In this document: one piece after another, positions 1-9,054 of the stretch
How the letters are laid out: every line of letters begins with the position of its first letter
Position numbering within the stretch: position 1 is the stretch's first letter
From: Chitinophagaceae bacterium
Lineage (GTDB): Bacteria; Bacteroidota; Bacteroidia; Chitinophagales; Chitinophagaceae
Assembly: GCA_023957125.1 (NCBI GenBank)
Contig: JAMLHL010000035.1
Location: 1 to 36,852, forward strand
Length of the DNA: 36,852 nucleotides
Direction of reading: 5' to 3'
Made by a program: the position numbers and the translations under genes
The notes under the pieces: model-generated
The model's input: the letters and a program-made list of their open reading frames with translations, nothing else
What the model was told of the DNA's origin: nothing
The model's database searches: none

Positions 1-228
1 GTACTTACTAAGGTACAGTCTTTAAAAATCCTTCAGCAAAAAATAAAGAACTCAATATGGGGTCGTAAAAATGTGTATATTGACAAGGATGGCTATTTTG
101 ACATTCCGACCAATAATTCAATTTATCCTATTATTGTGCAAATAAAAGGCGGAAAAGCGGTAGCGCATCAATTTCAATCTCCCTCAAATGGCCAGGCTTT
201 TGAATGGTTGAAAGCGCAAGTAGAATAG
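1..228 (+). CDS. C-terminal 75 codons of a protein, possibly thioredoxin-fold (partial)
   Basis: An open frame enters from the left edge in phase 1 and stops at TAG 226-228, giving 75 residues. The translation contains YIDKDGYFDIP and then NSIYPIIVQIKGGKAV, followed by a helix-like end (GQAFEWLKAQVE). A Pro followed by a hydrophobic strand, a Gly-Lys turn and a C-terminal helix resembles the last part of thioredoxin/TlpA-like domains (cis-Pro strand, then xxGKxV). The active-site region would lie outside the window, so this is only an inference from shape. The stop lies 11 bases before the next start, which suggests one transcript with the genes that follow. If it is an oxidoreductase, it would fit beside a secreted cysteine-rich peptide. 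Confidence 0.5.
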   Translation, partial: VLTKVQSLKILQQKIKNSIWGRKNVYIDKDGYFDIPTNNSIYPIIVQIKGGKAVAHQFQSPSNGQAFEWLKAQVE

Positions 229-239
229 ATTTAATCGTT

Positions 240-2522
240 ATGAATAAGTACCTGCATTATATTTTAACATTTTTCTTCTATTTTCTTTTTATTGTTGATT
301 CGAGCGCACAATCAATAAAACAAACTATGGATAAGATAGCTTCGAATCTTGACTCAGTTCAACAAAATAAAAAAACCTCTGTGTATTTGCAGACAAGCAA
401 GGATATTTATGTAAGCGGGGAAGACCTCTGGTTTAATGCATTCGTACTTGATGCTCAATTGTTTACTCCATCCTCACTAGACAAGACAGTGTATATAAAG
501 CTTCAAAATGATAGTGATAGTACTATATGGAAAGAAATGTATCCCATTAAAAATGGAATATCTTCCGGTCATGTCTATTTACCTCTAACCCTACCAGATG
601 GAAACTATCTTTTGAAAGCATATACGGCGCATTCCTTTTCTAATAGCTCTTATTTCTATGCAATTGCTCCTATCAGGATCGTTAAAGAGCTGAAGTCAAT
701 AAACATTGGCCAGAAAATAAACGAAACGAACCAAACTCAAAATGGTAAAATTCAGTTTAACTTGTTTCCCGAAGGCGGAGATTTGGTGACAGGGTTGGTA
801 AATCATGTTGCATTTAAAGCAGTAAACGCCCAAGGTAATCCAATGGATATCTTCGGAACTTTGTTAAAAAACGGAGCGCCATTAGTTGACTTCAATACTT
901 CACACGCAGGCATGGGACGGTTTACGTTTTTTCTTGAAAGAAATGCCACCTATCAAATAAAGCTCAATAACAGTGACAGTGTATATGCCTTGCCAAATGT
1001 CAGCACTGCAGGCATATTAATGCATTTAACAAAAAATGAGCAGGATACTTTGGTCTTTAAAGTGCTAAGCAATCAGGTTCTCGATAAAAAAAGAATATTT
1101 CTCAGATTACAGGTACGTGGTATCGTACAGGCAATTGCAACGGCAACTCTAACTGACAGCATTGAAATTAGGATTCCTGTAAAAAACAGCCTTCAGGGAA
1201 TTGCTGAGGCAACCATATTTGATGATTCATTACGTCCTTTAGCAGAGCGATTGGTTTATCTACACCCTGAACAACAACTGAGTATTGGCGTTGAAAACGT
1301 ATCACAAGTATATCCGGTAAAGGGCAAAGTCTCCATTAAAGTGAAAACAACAGGACCAACGGATCAGTCCCTTCCTTCGGTGATCAGTTTGCGCGTCTTT
1401 GATCAGCTTTTTTATGATTCAAGCGATGTAAACGACATTGTAAGCCATTATCTTTTGTCCACGCAACTACGTGGCAGCGTTTACAATCCATCGTATTACT
1501 TTGACACCACTAAGCATAACCGGATAGAAAACCTGGATATCCTATTGACGACCCAGGGCTGGAGGCGTTATACATGGAATGAAGAGCACTTGTCGAATGC
1601 AAAATCCTCCAACAACTCAACCCTTTCAGATAGCCTTAGCGGTTCAGCAAATGCAGCTAGAAATGGAAAAAAAGAAAAGTTTCCACTAACGCTGATGCTA
1701 TTCAACTACAATAGAAGCAATACTCAAATTTCTGCTACCGATAATACGGGCAGATTTTATTTGACCCCGGAGAACCTATCAATCGCCCCACGTATTTTTA
1801 TCAAATACTTCTCCGAAAACGATTACCATGTGACAGTTGATGACCCATTTAAAGCCATAGTGAAAGCTGAAAATAATTATAAGCCACAGTGTGTTATCTC
1901 AAGGAAGATGATTGACACTGACAATAGCCTGTTATTCGATGCCAGCAATTTGCTTCAGTATGGAAAAGTGCTGGAAACAGTTACAATCGTAGGCAAAGGA
2001 AGAGGCTACAACGATAGATATTTAGGCTATCTGGATAGCATAGCGAAATATGAGGGTAATACGGACTATGTAGGAAGTTGTGGATGGTTAAACTGTCCAG
2101 CCTGTAACAGCGGAAAAAAACCCGTTGAGGGAGTTACTTACTCCGAGTTGATTGAACCGAAGAGAAGCCAGGTCTCAAGTCATCCGTTTTCATTCAAAAC
2201 AGATGAAATGCGCAAGGTAGTATATCACTATCCAAAATACACAGAAGAAGAACTTTTAAAAAAGTTCAAAATGACTGTGACCAAAGGATATTATAATACA
2301 CGGGAGTTTTATGAGCCTAATTATGATATTCAGAAAAGTGATGAGATAGATCAAAGAAATACGCTGTTGTGGAAGCCTCAGATTTTCACAGACGAGAACG
2401 GCGAGGCAACCGTTACATTTTTTTGTTCTGACATCACCAGCAGGTTTGTCGGATTTATTGAGGGTGTATCTGAAAACGGACTGTTGGGATTCCAAAAAAT
2501 AGCTTTTAGCGTTAGAAAATGA
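240..2522 (+). CDS. Alpha-2-macroglobulin/MG2-like secreted protein
   Basis: The protein has 760 residues from ATG 240, and a longer frame from 204 overlaps the previous gene. I chose 240 because it starts a clean signal peptide: Met-Asn-Lys, a long aromatic hydrophobic core, then SSAQ. Residues about 45-145 form an MG2-like strand domain (SVYLQTSKDIYVSGEDLWFNA, then LPDGNYLLKAYT), as in A2M/large extracellular Bacteroidota proteins. The C-terminus has the typical end of this group (LLWKPQIFTDENGEATVTFF, then SDITSRFVGFIEGVS). No CxEQ thioester motif is seen, so it is not a classical thioester A2M. A Cys cluster (CGWLNCPAC) lies near residue 630. It is probably periplasmic or surface-exposed. 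Members of this group often sit near TonB-type receptors, as here. The exact function is unknown. Confidence 0.75.
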   Translation: MNKYLHYILTFFFYFLFIVDSSAQSIKQTMDKIASNLDSVQQNKKTSVYLQTSKDIYVSGEDLWFNAFVLDAQLFTPSSLDKTVYIKLQNDSDSTIWKEMYPIKNGISSGHVYLPLTLPDGNYLLKAYTAHSFSNSSYFYAIAPIRIVKELKSINIGQKINETNQTQNGKIQFNLFPEGGDLVTGLVNHVAFKAVNAQGNPMDIFGTLLKNGAPLVDFNTSHAGMGRFTFFLERNATYQIKLNNSDSVYALPNVSTAGILMHLTKNEQDTLVFKVLSNQVLDKKRIFLRLQVRGIVQAIATATLTDSIEIRIPVKNSLQGIAEATIFDDSLRPLAERLVYLHPEQQLSIGVENVSQVYPVKGKVSIKVKTTGPTDQSLPSVISLRVFDQLFYDSSDVNDIVSHYLLSTQLRGSVYNPSYYFDTTKHNRIENLDILLTTQGWRRYTWNEEHLSNAKSSNNSTLSDSLSGSANAARNGKKEKFPLTLMLFNYNRSNTQISATDNTGRFYLTPENLSIAPRIFIKYFSENDYHVTVDDPFKAIVKAENNYKPQCVISRKMIDTDNSLLFDASNLLQYGKVLETVTIVGKGRGYNDRYLGYLDSIAKYEGNTDYVGSCGWLNCPACNSGKKPVEGVTYSELIEPKRSQVSSHPFSFKTDEMRKVVYHYPKYTEEELLKKFKMTVTKGYYNTREFYEPNYDIQKSDEIDQRNTLLWKPQIFTDENGEATVTFFCSDITSRFVGFIEGVSENGLLGFQKIAFSVRK

Positions 2523-2587
2523 GTTTTTTAGCTACATAAACAAATGGACATCTTTAAATCTATTATTCGACAATTAATCTTTCAAAA

Positions 2588-2809
2588 ATGAAAAGCAAAC
2601 TTGCCTTAGTAGCGTGCATAGCTGCGATGCTTTTTTTCTTTAGCAGTAAAGCCAAAAACGGAAATGACATTAACTTGGAGTCTCTTGTAAAAATAAACAC
2701 TGCAAGTGCCGAATGCTGTGTTGGTCCAATTCCCTGGGGCCGGTGTACTTTGTTTGCAGGCTGCGTTGGTAATCCGGGTGGTGAATTGAACTGTATCCCC
2801 TGTCCTTAA
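2588..2809 (+). CDS. Small secreted cysteine-rich peptide, NVEALA-like
   Basis: This 73-residue protein starts at ATG 2588. Residues 1-22 form a signal peptide (MKSKLALVACIAAMLFFF, then SSKA). A short linker with INLESLVKINTASAE follows, resembling the N(V/I)EALAxxE region that names the NVEALA family of small exported Bacteroidota peptides. The mature part is rich in Cys, Gly and Pro, with cysteines at 43, 44, 53, 59, 69 and 72, an even number that allows three disulfides. It lies 65 bases after the MG2-like gene and about 140 bases before the transglutaminase-like gene, on the same strand. A bacteriocin, signal or structural role is possible, but nothing in the sequence decides between them. 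The gene is small, but the signal peptide and Cys pattern make it convincing. Confidence 0.7.
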   Translation: MKSKLALVACIAAMLFFFSSKAKNGNDINLESLVKINTASAECCVGPIPWGRCTLFAGCVGNPGGELNCIPCP

Positions 2810-2946
2810 TGTTGAGCTAAAACAATAGTTATTGCGCTGGGGCATCGCTTATATTTTGGGGATACGCTTCACAGTTGTGTACTTAAGATATATTGGCGGC
2901 CAGATCTGTGTCTAAGTCCTATCTAATCATCCAAAAGCTATTTGAG

Positions 2947-4527
2947 ATGAAGAATATAGCCTTATATATGTATCTAATAGTATTAGGGGGAGCATGTAGC
3001 GTAAAAGGTAACGACAAAGAAATGTTATCTAAGGCGTTTGAATATGCCGGTTCCAATGCAAATGAATTGAAGGAAGTATTAGAGCACTATTCCAAAGCAC
3101 CTGGCGATTCATTGAAATTGCAGGCAGCAACCTTTCTCATCGGAAATATGCCGGGAAAGGGATACGTCAAATATACTGCTGTCAATGACTGTGGAGCTTA
3201 TACTGAAGACATATTTACCAGAGGCGCTATTGGAGTTGACAGTATAAATAAGCAGAAAAAAAAGATTGAAGATTCCCTAAGATGCGGGGTGATCAGGTTC
3301 ACAAGTCCCGCTTTTATGCCAGATGCCAAAGTAATTTCAGCCCAGCAGTTGATTGAAGATATTGATTATGCATTCAAAGCATGGAAGTTACCCTGGGCAA
3401 AGAACTTAACCTTTGATCAGTTTAAGGAATACATACTTCCCTACAGGGTTCAAAGCGAGCCGCTCCAAAAGTGGAGGAAAACCATTTTTGAGGATAGCAA
3501 ATGGATGTTTGATAAAATTGGAAATATAACTGATAGAATAAAGATTGCGTCTATCGTAAATGATAGCTTAAAGGTATCCTATCACTATGCACACGATGGC
3601 ATAAATTACTTCCCCGGTACCTTTACGCTTAAACAGCTTCAGTGCACTCAGGGTGGCAGATGCGAAGATTTAAACATGTTGTTGGGATACCTGCTGCGTG
3701 CAATTGGCATCCCTACCGCTACCGAATTTACATCCTATTGGGGCAATAGTAACTACGGGGGGCATTCCTGGTTAAGCGTGCTTGACACCACAGGGAAATT
3801 TGTACCAATGAATTCAGTTTATGACAACCCTGTGAGGGATTCCCTGCCATTTAAAGGCGCTCACCTAGCCAAAGCGTATAGAAATACCTATAACATAGAA
3901 GGAGTCGAAAACTACGGCGCAGATCCATTTGTTTGTTATTACGATATTACAAAGGAATACATGAATGTCGCTGATTATAAGTTTGATTTAACCTCGCCAA
4001 TATCATCGAAAGTGTTTTTAGGTGTTCTAAACGGTGAATTTTGGAAGCCTTTGGATATGAAAACTATCAAAAAAAAGGATCGAATTACTTTCCCTAACAT
4101 GGCCACCGGGGTATTGTATGCGCCTATTGTGGTAACAGATGATCAAAACAAATCAGTTAAAACAGTCGGCCGTCCATTTCTTGTATCTAAAGATGGTAGC
4201 ATACAGTATTTTGAAGCAAAAAAAGAGTTGCTATCTGAAGTAGCGTTCGATATATCCCAGCTATCTGAAAGTCTTTATAAGAAAAAGTGCCAGGTCGTAT
4301 ATTGGGACAATATTATGCAGCACTGGCTACCTGCAGGCGCCCCACAACAACTTAACGATAATCCTAAAGCGCTTCAACGGATGCATATAAAAAAATACTT
4401 CACATTTACGCAAATACCCAACGGCGGGATTTACCGGCTTATTGATTCTGAAAAAGTTCAAGACGATAAGTCCTGGGGACGACCCTTTGTATTTGATGTA
4501 AAAGAAGGCGCGTATATTGATTACTAA
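2947..4527 (+). CDS. Transglutaminase-like domain protein, exported
   Basis: The protein has 526 residues from ATG 2947. A TTG at 2893 would add 18 residues in front of the signal peptide, so I rejected it. The N-terminus (MKNIALYMYLIVLGGACSVKG) is a signal with a weak lipobox at Cys17. The middle carries the papain-like transglutaminase core: Cys239 in QGGRCEDLNMLLGYLLRAIG, His273 in YGGHSWLSVLD, and a likely Asp293 in NSVYDNP, so all three catalytic positions appear present. The family includes cross-linking enzymes and many proteases or amidases, so the reaction cannot be stated. It ends 11 bases before the outer-membrane protein gene, which suggests one operon. A role in processing or cross-linking the neighbouring Cys-rich peptide is a hypothesis only. 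Confidence 0.78.
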   Translation: MKNIALYMYLIVLGGACSVKGNDKEMLSKAFEYAGSNANELKEVLEHYSKAPGDSLKLQAATFLIGNMPGKGYVKYTAVNDCGAYTEDIFTRGAIGVDSINKQKKKIEDSLRCGVIRFTSPAFMPDAKVISAQQLIEDIDYAFKAWKLPWAKNLTFDQFKEYILPYRVQSEPLQKWRKTIFEDSKWMFDKIGNITDRIKIASIVNDSLKVSYHYAHDGINYFPGTFTLKQLQCTQGGRCEDLNMLLGYLLRAIGIPTATEFTSYWGNSNYGGHSWLSVLDTTGKFVPMNSVYDNPVRDSLPFKGAHLAKAYRNTYNIEGVENYGADPFVCYYDITKEYMNVADYKFDLTSPISSKVFLGVLNGEFWKPLDMKTIKKKDRITFPNMATGVLYAPIVVTDDQNKSVKTVGRPFLVSKDGSIQYFEAKKELLSEVAFDISQLSESLYKKKCQVVYWDNIMQHWLPAGAPQQLNDNPKALQRMHIKKYFTFTQIPNGGIYRLIDSEKVQDDKSWGRPFVFDVKEGAYIDY

Positions 4528-4538
4528 ATCTATAAGAA

Positions 4539-7271
4539 TTGAAGACAGGAAAGATACTGGCAGTTTTGTTTTTAATAACCTTTTTCAATACTCATGCTAA
4601 TGCTCAAGAGCGACTTATTCGGGGAACTGTTATCGACAGCTCTGATAATGTTCCATTACCCAACTCATTAGTTATTTTGCTCACAGCGAAGGATTCATTC
4701 ATTGTTGCGGACACCAGGGCAAACGAGTCTGGCAGATTCAGGTTAAACATTCCATCAGACACTGTTAACTATTTTTTATTGATAACTTATCCTAACTATG
4801 TCGCTTTGACCAGGAATATCCATTTAAAAGATCCTGCCGGACAGCAAACTGATTTGGGAAGTATTTCCCTGATAAAAAAAAGCAAGCTGCTGGAAGAAGT
4901 GGTAATTAAATCAAAGCTTCCAAGTATAAAAATAAAGGGAGATACCACGGAGTATTTAGCGGACAGGTTCAAAGTTCAGCCTAATGCAAACGTAGAGGAT
5001 CTGTTAAAACAGCTGCCCGGCATTCAAATTGACCAATTCGGCAATATAACTGCACAGGGAGAAAGAGTGAAAAAAGTGCTGGTCGATGGCGAGGAGTTTT
5101 TCGGGGATGACCCAACGCTGGTTACACGAAATCTAAGGGCTGACATGATTGACAAAGTGCAGGTATATGATAAAAAATCAGATGCAGCAGCCTTCACAAG
5201 AATTGATGACGGAATAAAAGATAAAACCATCAATCTGAAGATAAAAGAGGATAAGAATAACGGCCTTTTTGGAAAAATAGACGCTGAAGCTGGAACCAGC
5301 AAACACTACAACGTGCAATCTATGCTGAACTGGTTTAAGGAGAAGAAAAGGATGTCGGCTTATGCTACCACCGGGAATAGCGGACGTACTGGCCTCGGTG
5401 CAGCTGACAAATACAAATTAGGCGCCGATGACGCAGGAACGGGAAATTATTCGGGCAATGGCCTACCCAAAGCAGTTTCTACAGGGTTTCACTATGACGG
5501 AAAATGGAATGATGATAAAGAGTCTCTAAACAGTAACTATAAATTCAATTTTACGAATGTAGAAGGGGTTGACAATACTGTTTCGCAGAACAATCTGCCA
5601 ACTGGAATTATACTCAGCAACGCTGACAACAGTTTCAGAAACAACAGTTATAGCCATAACGCCAATACGAAGTTTACACATCGCTTTGATAGCACATCAA
5701 CAATTTCGGTATATGTAGACCTGACTGCATATACCAGTATGGCGATAAACAATGGCACCATACAAAACAAGAGAGGAGATAGTAGTCTTTTGTACAACAA
5801 TGAATCCTCAGCTAATAGCGACTACGATATGAAGAGCTATAACCTGAATGTATCTTGGGAAAAAAAATTAAACCGAACAGGAAGAACCATTTCCTATTAT
5901 CTCAATAATAATTTATCAAAGGATAATGGTAGTGGGGAAAGCAATTCTTTCAGCAAATTTTACGATCACAACAACATGTCCGACAGCACTGCTCAGCTTC
6001 AATTGAAAAGGAAGACAAGTGGCGATAAACGTAACTTTCGTTTCAACGCCAATTATACCGAACCTTTATCCTCCAAGATGTCTTTAATCATAACCTATGT
6101 ACTAAATAATGATCAGAACAATACTGACAAACGATCTTATGATTTGGCCTCCGGATCACCCAACAGTACATTAGATAGCAGTTTTAGCACAAAAATGTAT
6201 TCTACAACCTGGGCACACCAGGCTGGCGCAGCCTTGAACTATGCAGCAAAGAACACTATTTTGAAAATCGGAAATAATATGACCTTTAATCGGATGAATA
6301 TTCGGGAAGACTATGCTAAGATTTCGCTGTTGAAAAATTTTACAAATTGGAACCCAAGTGCAAGCCTCATTTTCAAACCGAATAATTATAATGCTTTGAA
6401 TATTAGCTATAGCGGTAACAGCACAAGCCCTGAAAGCAGTTTATTGATACCGTACAACTACAATAACACGCAATTGGTAACTTATATTCCTAATCTGTCA
6501 TTAAAAAACTCCTTTAGAAATTTATTATCTACAAACTACCAGATAGTAAAAGCTGCTGCTCAGGAGTATATTACACTTAAGGGAGAGTATGGGATGATTC
6601 ACAATCCAATTACGCAATCCATAACAGTGAACTCTGAGGGAGCATATACCTATCAGTTTGTAAATATTCCCGGCCGTTCTAACACTAATTATTCTCTGCT
6701 GGCTGCCTACTCCAAAAAAGTGAACCTGTGGGATTTGCAGGCAGGCTGGGGACTCGAACTTAATGGTGGGACTGCATATAGCCCTATTAATAATGTGATC
6801 AACAAGCTTAACTACAAAACATATTCCACCACTTTGGAGTTGTTTAAAAATAAAATAAGGCAGTACAGTCTTTATTTGATAGCAACTGGGGGATATACCA
6901 TTAACAAATCATCTTTGCAACCAGAAGCCGTAAATAATTATTTTTCATTTTCGATTCAGCCGTCAGCAGATATTTTCTTTATAAAAAAATTTCGCTTGCA
7001 CACAGATGCGAACTATTTGTGGCAACAAAAAACGCAGGCTTTCGCGAATAATTTTGACCGGCTTGTTTGGAATGTACGGGTAGAAAGAAGTTTTCTGAAA
7101 AAAGATCAACTCAATATAAAAATTTCTTGTAATGATATTCTGAATCAAAATAACGGATATACGCGTACTGCTACAAATACATTTTTCTCTGAAAATAATT
7201 ACACAACCATCCGTCGTTATTTTACCATTGGAGCTACATGGAATTTTACAAAGTTTAAAAAGTTGAAATAG
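4539..7271 (+). CDS. Outer-membrane beta-barrel protein with TonB plug
   Basis: The protein has 910 residues. The start is TTG 4539, which opens a good signal peptide (MKTGKILAVLFLITFF, then ANAQ); no ATG gives one. Residues about 25-110 are a carboxypeptidase-regulatory-like domain (RLIRGTVIDSSDNVPLPNSL). Residues about 115-235 are a plug (PNANVEDLLKQLPGIQIDQF, then VLVDGEEFFGDDP and RIDDGIKDKTINLKIKEDK). The rest is a beta-barrel rich in aromatic, Asn and Ser residues, ending ATWNFTKFKKLK. This is the OMP_b-brl_3/TonB-receptor-like architecture of Bacteroidota. No SusD-like gene is adjacent, so it is not a classic SusC. It sits between the transglutaminase-like gene and the GLPGLI gene, and such barrels often pair with GLPGLI proteins. 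It may pass a peptide or another substrate across the outer membrane. Confidence 0.85.
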   Translation: MKTGKILAVLFLITFFNTHANAQERLIRGTVIDSSDNVPLPNSLVILLTAKDSFIVADTRANESGRFRLNIPSDTVNYFLLITYPNYVALTRNIHLKDPAGQQTDLGSISLIKKSKLLEEVVIKSKLPSIKIKGDTTEYLADRFKVQPNANVEDLLKQLPGIQIDQFGNITAQGERVKKVLVDGEEFFGDDPTLVTRNLRADMIDKVQVYDKKSDAAAFTRIDDGIKDKTINLKIKEDKNNGLFGKIDAEAGTSKHYNVQSMLNWFKEKKRMSAYATTGNSGRTGLGAADKYKLGADDAGTGNYSGNGLPKAVSTGFHYDGKWNDDKESLNSNYKFNFTNVEGVDNTVSQNNLPTGIILSNADNSFRNNSYSHNANTKFTHRFDSTSTISVYVDLTAYTSMAINNGTIQNKRGDSSLLYNNESSANSDYDMKSYNLNVSWEKKLNRTGRTISYYLNNNLSKDNGSGESNSFSKFYDHNNMSDSTAQLQLKRKTSGDKRNFRFNANYTEPLSSKMSLIITYVLNNDQNNTDKRSYDLASGSPNSTLDSSFSTKMYSTTWAHQAGAALNYAAKNTILKIGNNMTFNRMNIREDYAKISLLKNFTNWNPSASLIFKPNNYNALNISYSGNSTSPESSLLIPYNYNNTQLVTYIPNLSLKNSFRNLLSTNYQIVKAAAQEYITLKGEYGMIHNPITQSITVNSEGAYTYQFVNIPGRSNTNYSLLAAYSKKVNLWDLQAGWGLELNGGTAYSPINNVINKLNYKTYSTTLELFKNKIRQYSLYLIATGGYTINKSSLQPEAVNNYFSFSIQPSADIFFIKKFRLHTDANYLWQQKTQAFANNFDRLVWNVRVERSFLKKDQLNIKISCNDILNQNNGYTRTATNTFFSENNYTTIRRYFTIGATWNFTKFKKLK

Positions 7272-7272
7272 G

Positions 7273-8064
7273 ATGAGATATAAAAAATTATACAGCCTAT
7301 TTACATTGTTTCTATTCGCTATTAATTTAGAAGCCCAACACACGGTGTTCCTGAAAAGCGGGAAGGTGTCATTCGAAAGAAAGATAAATATGTATGCAAT
7401 ATTGCCTCCATTTCTAAAAGATACCCGGCAGGTATCGAACGAACAAATTGCTGCATTTATGCTGCAGTACAAGGCTTCGTCACCTCAGTTTCTCATAGAT
7501 AGTTTTAATCTATTTTTCAACCAGGCCGGAACCGTTTATCAGCCAGCTTCCTCTGACAACTCGACTTCTCAAACAACGATAATACCAATACCAACAACCA
7601 ACAGCATTACCTCAGACTTCACAGAACAGAAGATCTTTTCAAATAAACAGCTTTTAGACAAATCCTTTTTTATTGCTGATTCGATTAAAAGCATCAAATG
7701 GAAGTTAACCGATGAGATTCGGGAAATAGCAGGTTTTCAATGCCGGCGTGCAAATGCGATTCTATTTGATTCAGTATATGTTGTTGCTTTTTACGCAGAG
7801 GAAATCCCAACAAAAGGCGGACCAGGTATGTTTAACGGTCTTCCCGGAATGATCCTGGGTGTTGCTCTTCCGCACGAGCATATATCCATTTTTGCTACGA
7901 AAGTATATTCAATGGACGTATCTGAAGAAATTAAGAATCTTCCGCTTCAAAGCGCAAATGCCATTCATGCACTAGATGATAATACCTTCAATAGTGAGGT
8001 CGCAGAATTGCTTAAAAAGCTTATGACTGAGTCAGGCTGGTTGAAAATAATGATAAACCTATAG
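7273..8064 (+). CDS. GLPGLI family protein
   Basis: The protein has 263 residues and starts one base after the barrel gene stop, so translation is probably coupled. It has a signal peptide (MRYKKLYSLFTLFLFAINLEAQ). The defining motif is NGLPGMILGVALP near residue 195, preceded by REIAGFQCRRANA and VVAFYAEEIPTKGGPGMF, the usual layout of the family. GLPGLI proteins are exported Bacteroidota proteins of unknown function, repeatedly found next to plug/beta-barrel proteins, as here. The length is normal for the family. It is probably a periplasmic partner of the barrel protein, but its biochemical role is not known. Confidence 0.9.
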   Translation: MRYKKLYSLFTLFLFAINLEAQHTVFLKSGKVSFERKINMYAILPPFLKDTRQVSNEQIAAFMLQYKASSPQFLIDSFNLFFNQAGTVYQPASSDNSTSQTTIIPIPTTNSITSDFTEQKIFSNKQLLDKSFFIADSIKSIKWKLTDEIREIAGFQCRRANAILFDSVYVVAFYAEEIPTKGGPGMFNGLPGMILGVALPHEHISIFATKVYSMDVSEEIKNLPLQSANAIHALDDNTFNSEVAELLKKLMTESGWLKIMINL

Positions 8065-8139
8065 ATAGTCTCCAATATTGAGATGCAGGAATACGGAAGG
8101 AACTCGTTGTCAGAATAACAAATAAAAAAAATAGCCGTA

Positions 8140-9027
8140 ATGAATGGTAGCTACATAAAAAAGTATTTTAGGAGATTAATTTTTTACTTCATCGCTGTTT
8201 TAATAGCAATTATTATTTGCAGACTTTGCTTTGTTGATGTATTCACAATCCCGAGTGATTCAATGAAAAGCAAATTCGAAACAGGAGACTATGTCCTGGT
8301 AAATAAAGCCCGATACGCCGGGTTGCTGTCTGGTCTTTTTAAAAAGGAAAGGTTTACTCTTCAGCAAAATAGCATCTATGTTTTCACAATAAACAAAGAT
8401 ATTCCAGGCTTTTTTGTTAAGAGATGTATTGGATTGCCGGGCAACGAAATCGAATTACATAACGGCGAGATTTCGATTAACGGAAAATATTGGTCTGAGC
8501 CTTTGAGCGTAATGCACTACTACAAAATTTGGTATAATGATTACACCCTTTTAAATCGAAACATTGCGGACCTTAAAATTGACAAATTTGAGCATGGGTT
8601 TAGAAAGCTGGATAAATTCATAGTTCTCGCTTTAGACAATAATCTGCTTAAGAGCCTTAAAGATGGAATAGATTCGATAAAGCAATTGAATACAAATACT
8701 GATTCAATCAAACGGTTAAATATCCCAAATATCCAGGATAATATTATGGATATGCCTAAAGTTAAAATCCCATTTAAAGGGATGAGAATTTTTTCTAAAG
8801 ATTCAATTCCTGCTCCATATTACAATACCATCAGGAACTATGAAGATTCGTCCTTTACCTGGAATGGCTTGAACTTTATGACCGGAGACAATAGATCGGA
8901 TTATTATATTTTTAAAAACAACTATTATTTTATGATGGGGGATAATAGGGACATTGCTATTGACTCGCGCCATTATGGTTTGATACCCCAAAAAAATATA
9001 GTCGGTAAGTATCTATTTTCATTTTAG
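8140..9027 (+). CDS. lepB: Signal peptidase I (S26 family), locus-specific
   Basis: The protein has 295 residues and starts at ATG 8140. One membrane segment (about 12-33) is followed by box B (VFTIPSDSMKSKFETGDYVL) with nucleophile Ser41, and box D (FFVKRCIGLPGNEI) with general base Lys94. Box E (YYFMMGDNRDIAIDSRHYG) lies near the C-terminus. All catalytic boxes are intact, so it should be active on the outer face of the inner membrane. Between boxes D and E is a long Lys/Asn/Ile-rich insert, and MTGDNRSDYY lies about 25 residues before the real box E. It lies 75 bases after the GLPGLI gene on the same strand and shares its AT-rich composition. It is more likely an accessory peptidase for exported proteins of this locus than the housekeeping enzyme. 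Confidence 0.88.
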   Translation: MNGSYIKKYFRRLIFYFIAVLIAIIICRLCFVDVFTIPSDSMKSKFETGDYVLVNKARYAGLLSGLFKKERFTLQQNSIYVFTINKDIPGFFVKRCIGLPGNEIELHNGEISINGKYWSEPLSVMHYYKIWYNDYTLLNRNIADLKIDKFEHGFRKLDKFIVLALDNNLLKSLKDGIDSIKQLNTNTDSIKRLNIPNIQDNIMDMPKVKIPFKGMRIFSKDSIPAPYYNTIRNYEDSSFTWNGLNFMTGDNRSDYYIFKNNYYFMMGDNRDIAIDSRHYGLIPQKNIVGKYLFSF

Positions 9028-9054
9028 TCCAGGATTGGTGTGCTGGGATAATAT

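Noticed and set aside
4539..7271. SusC-type receptor of a polysaccharide utilisation locus
   Set aside because: No SusD gene is adjacent and the neighbours are GLPGLI and transglutaminase-like proteins, so a general outer-membrane barrel call is safer.
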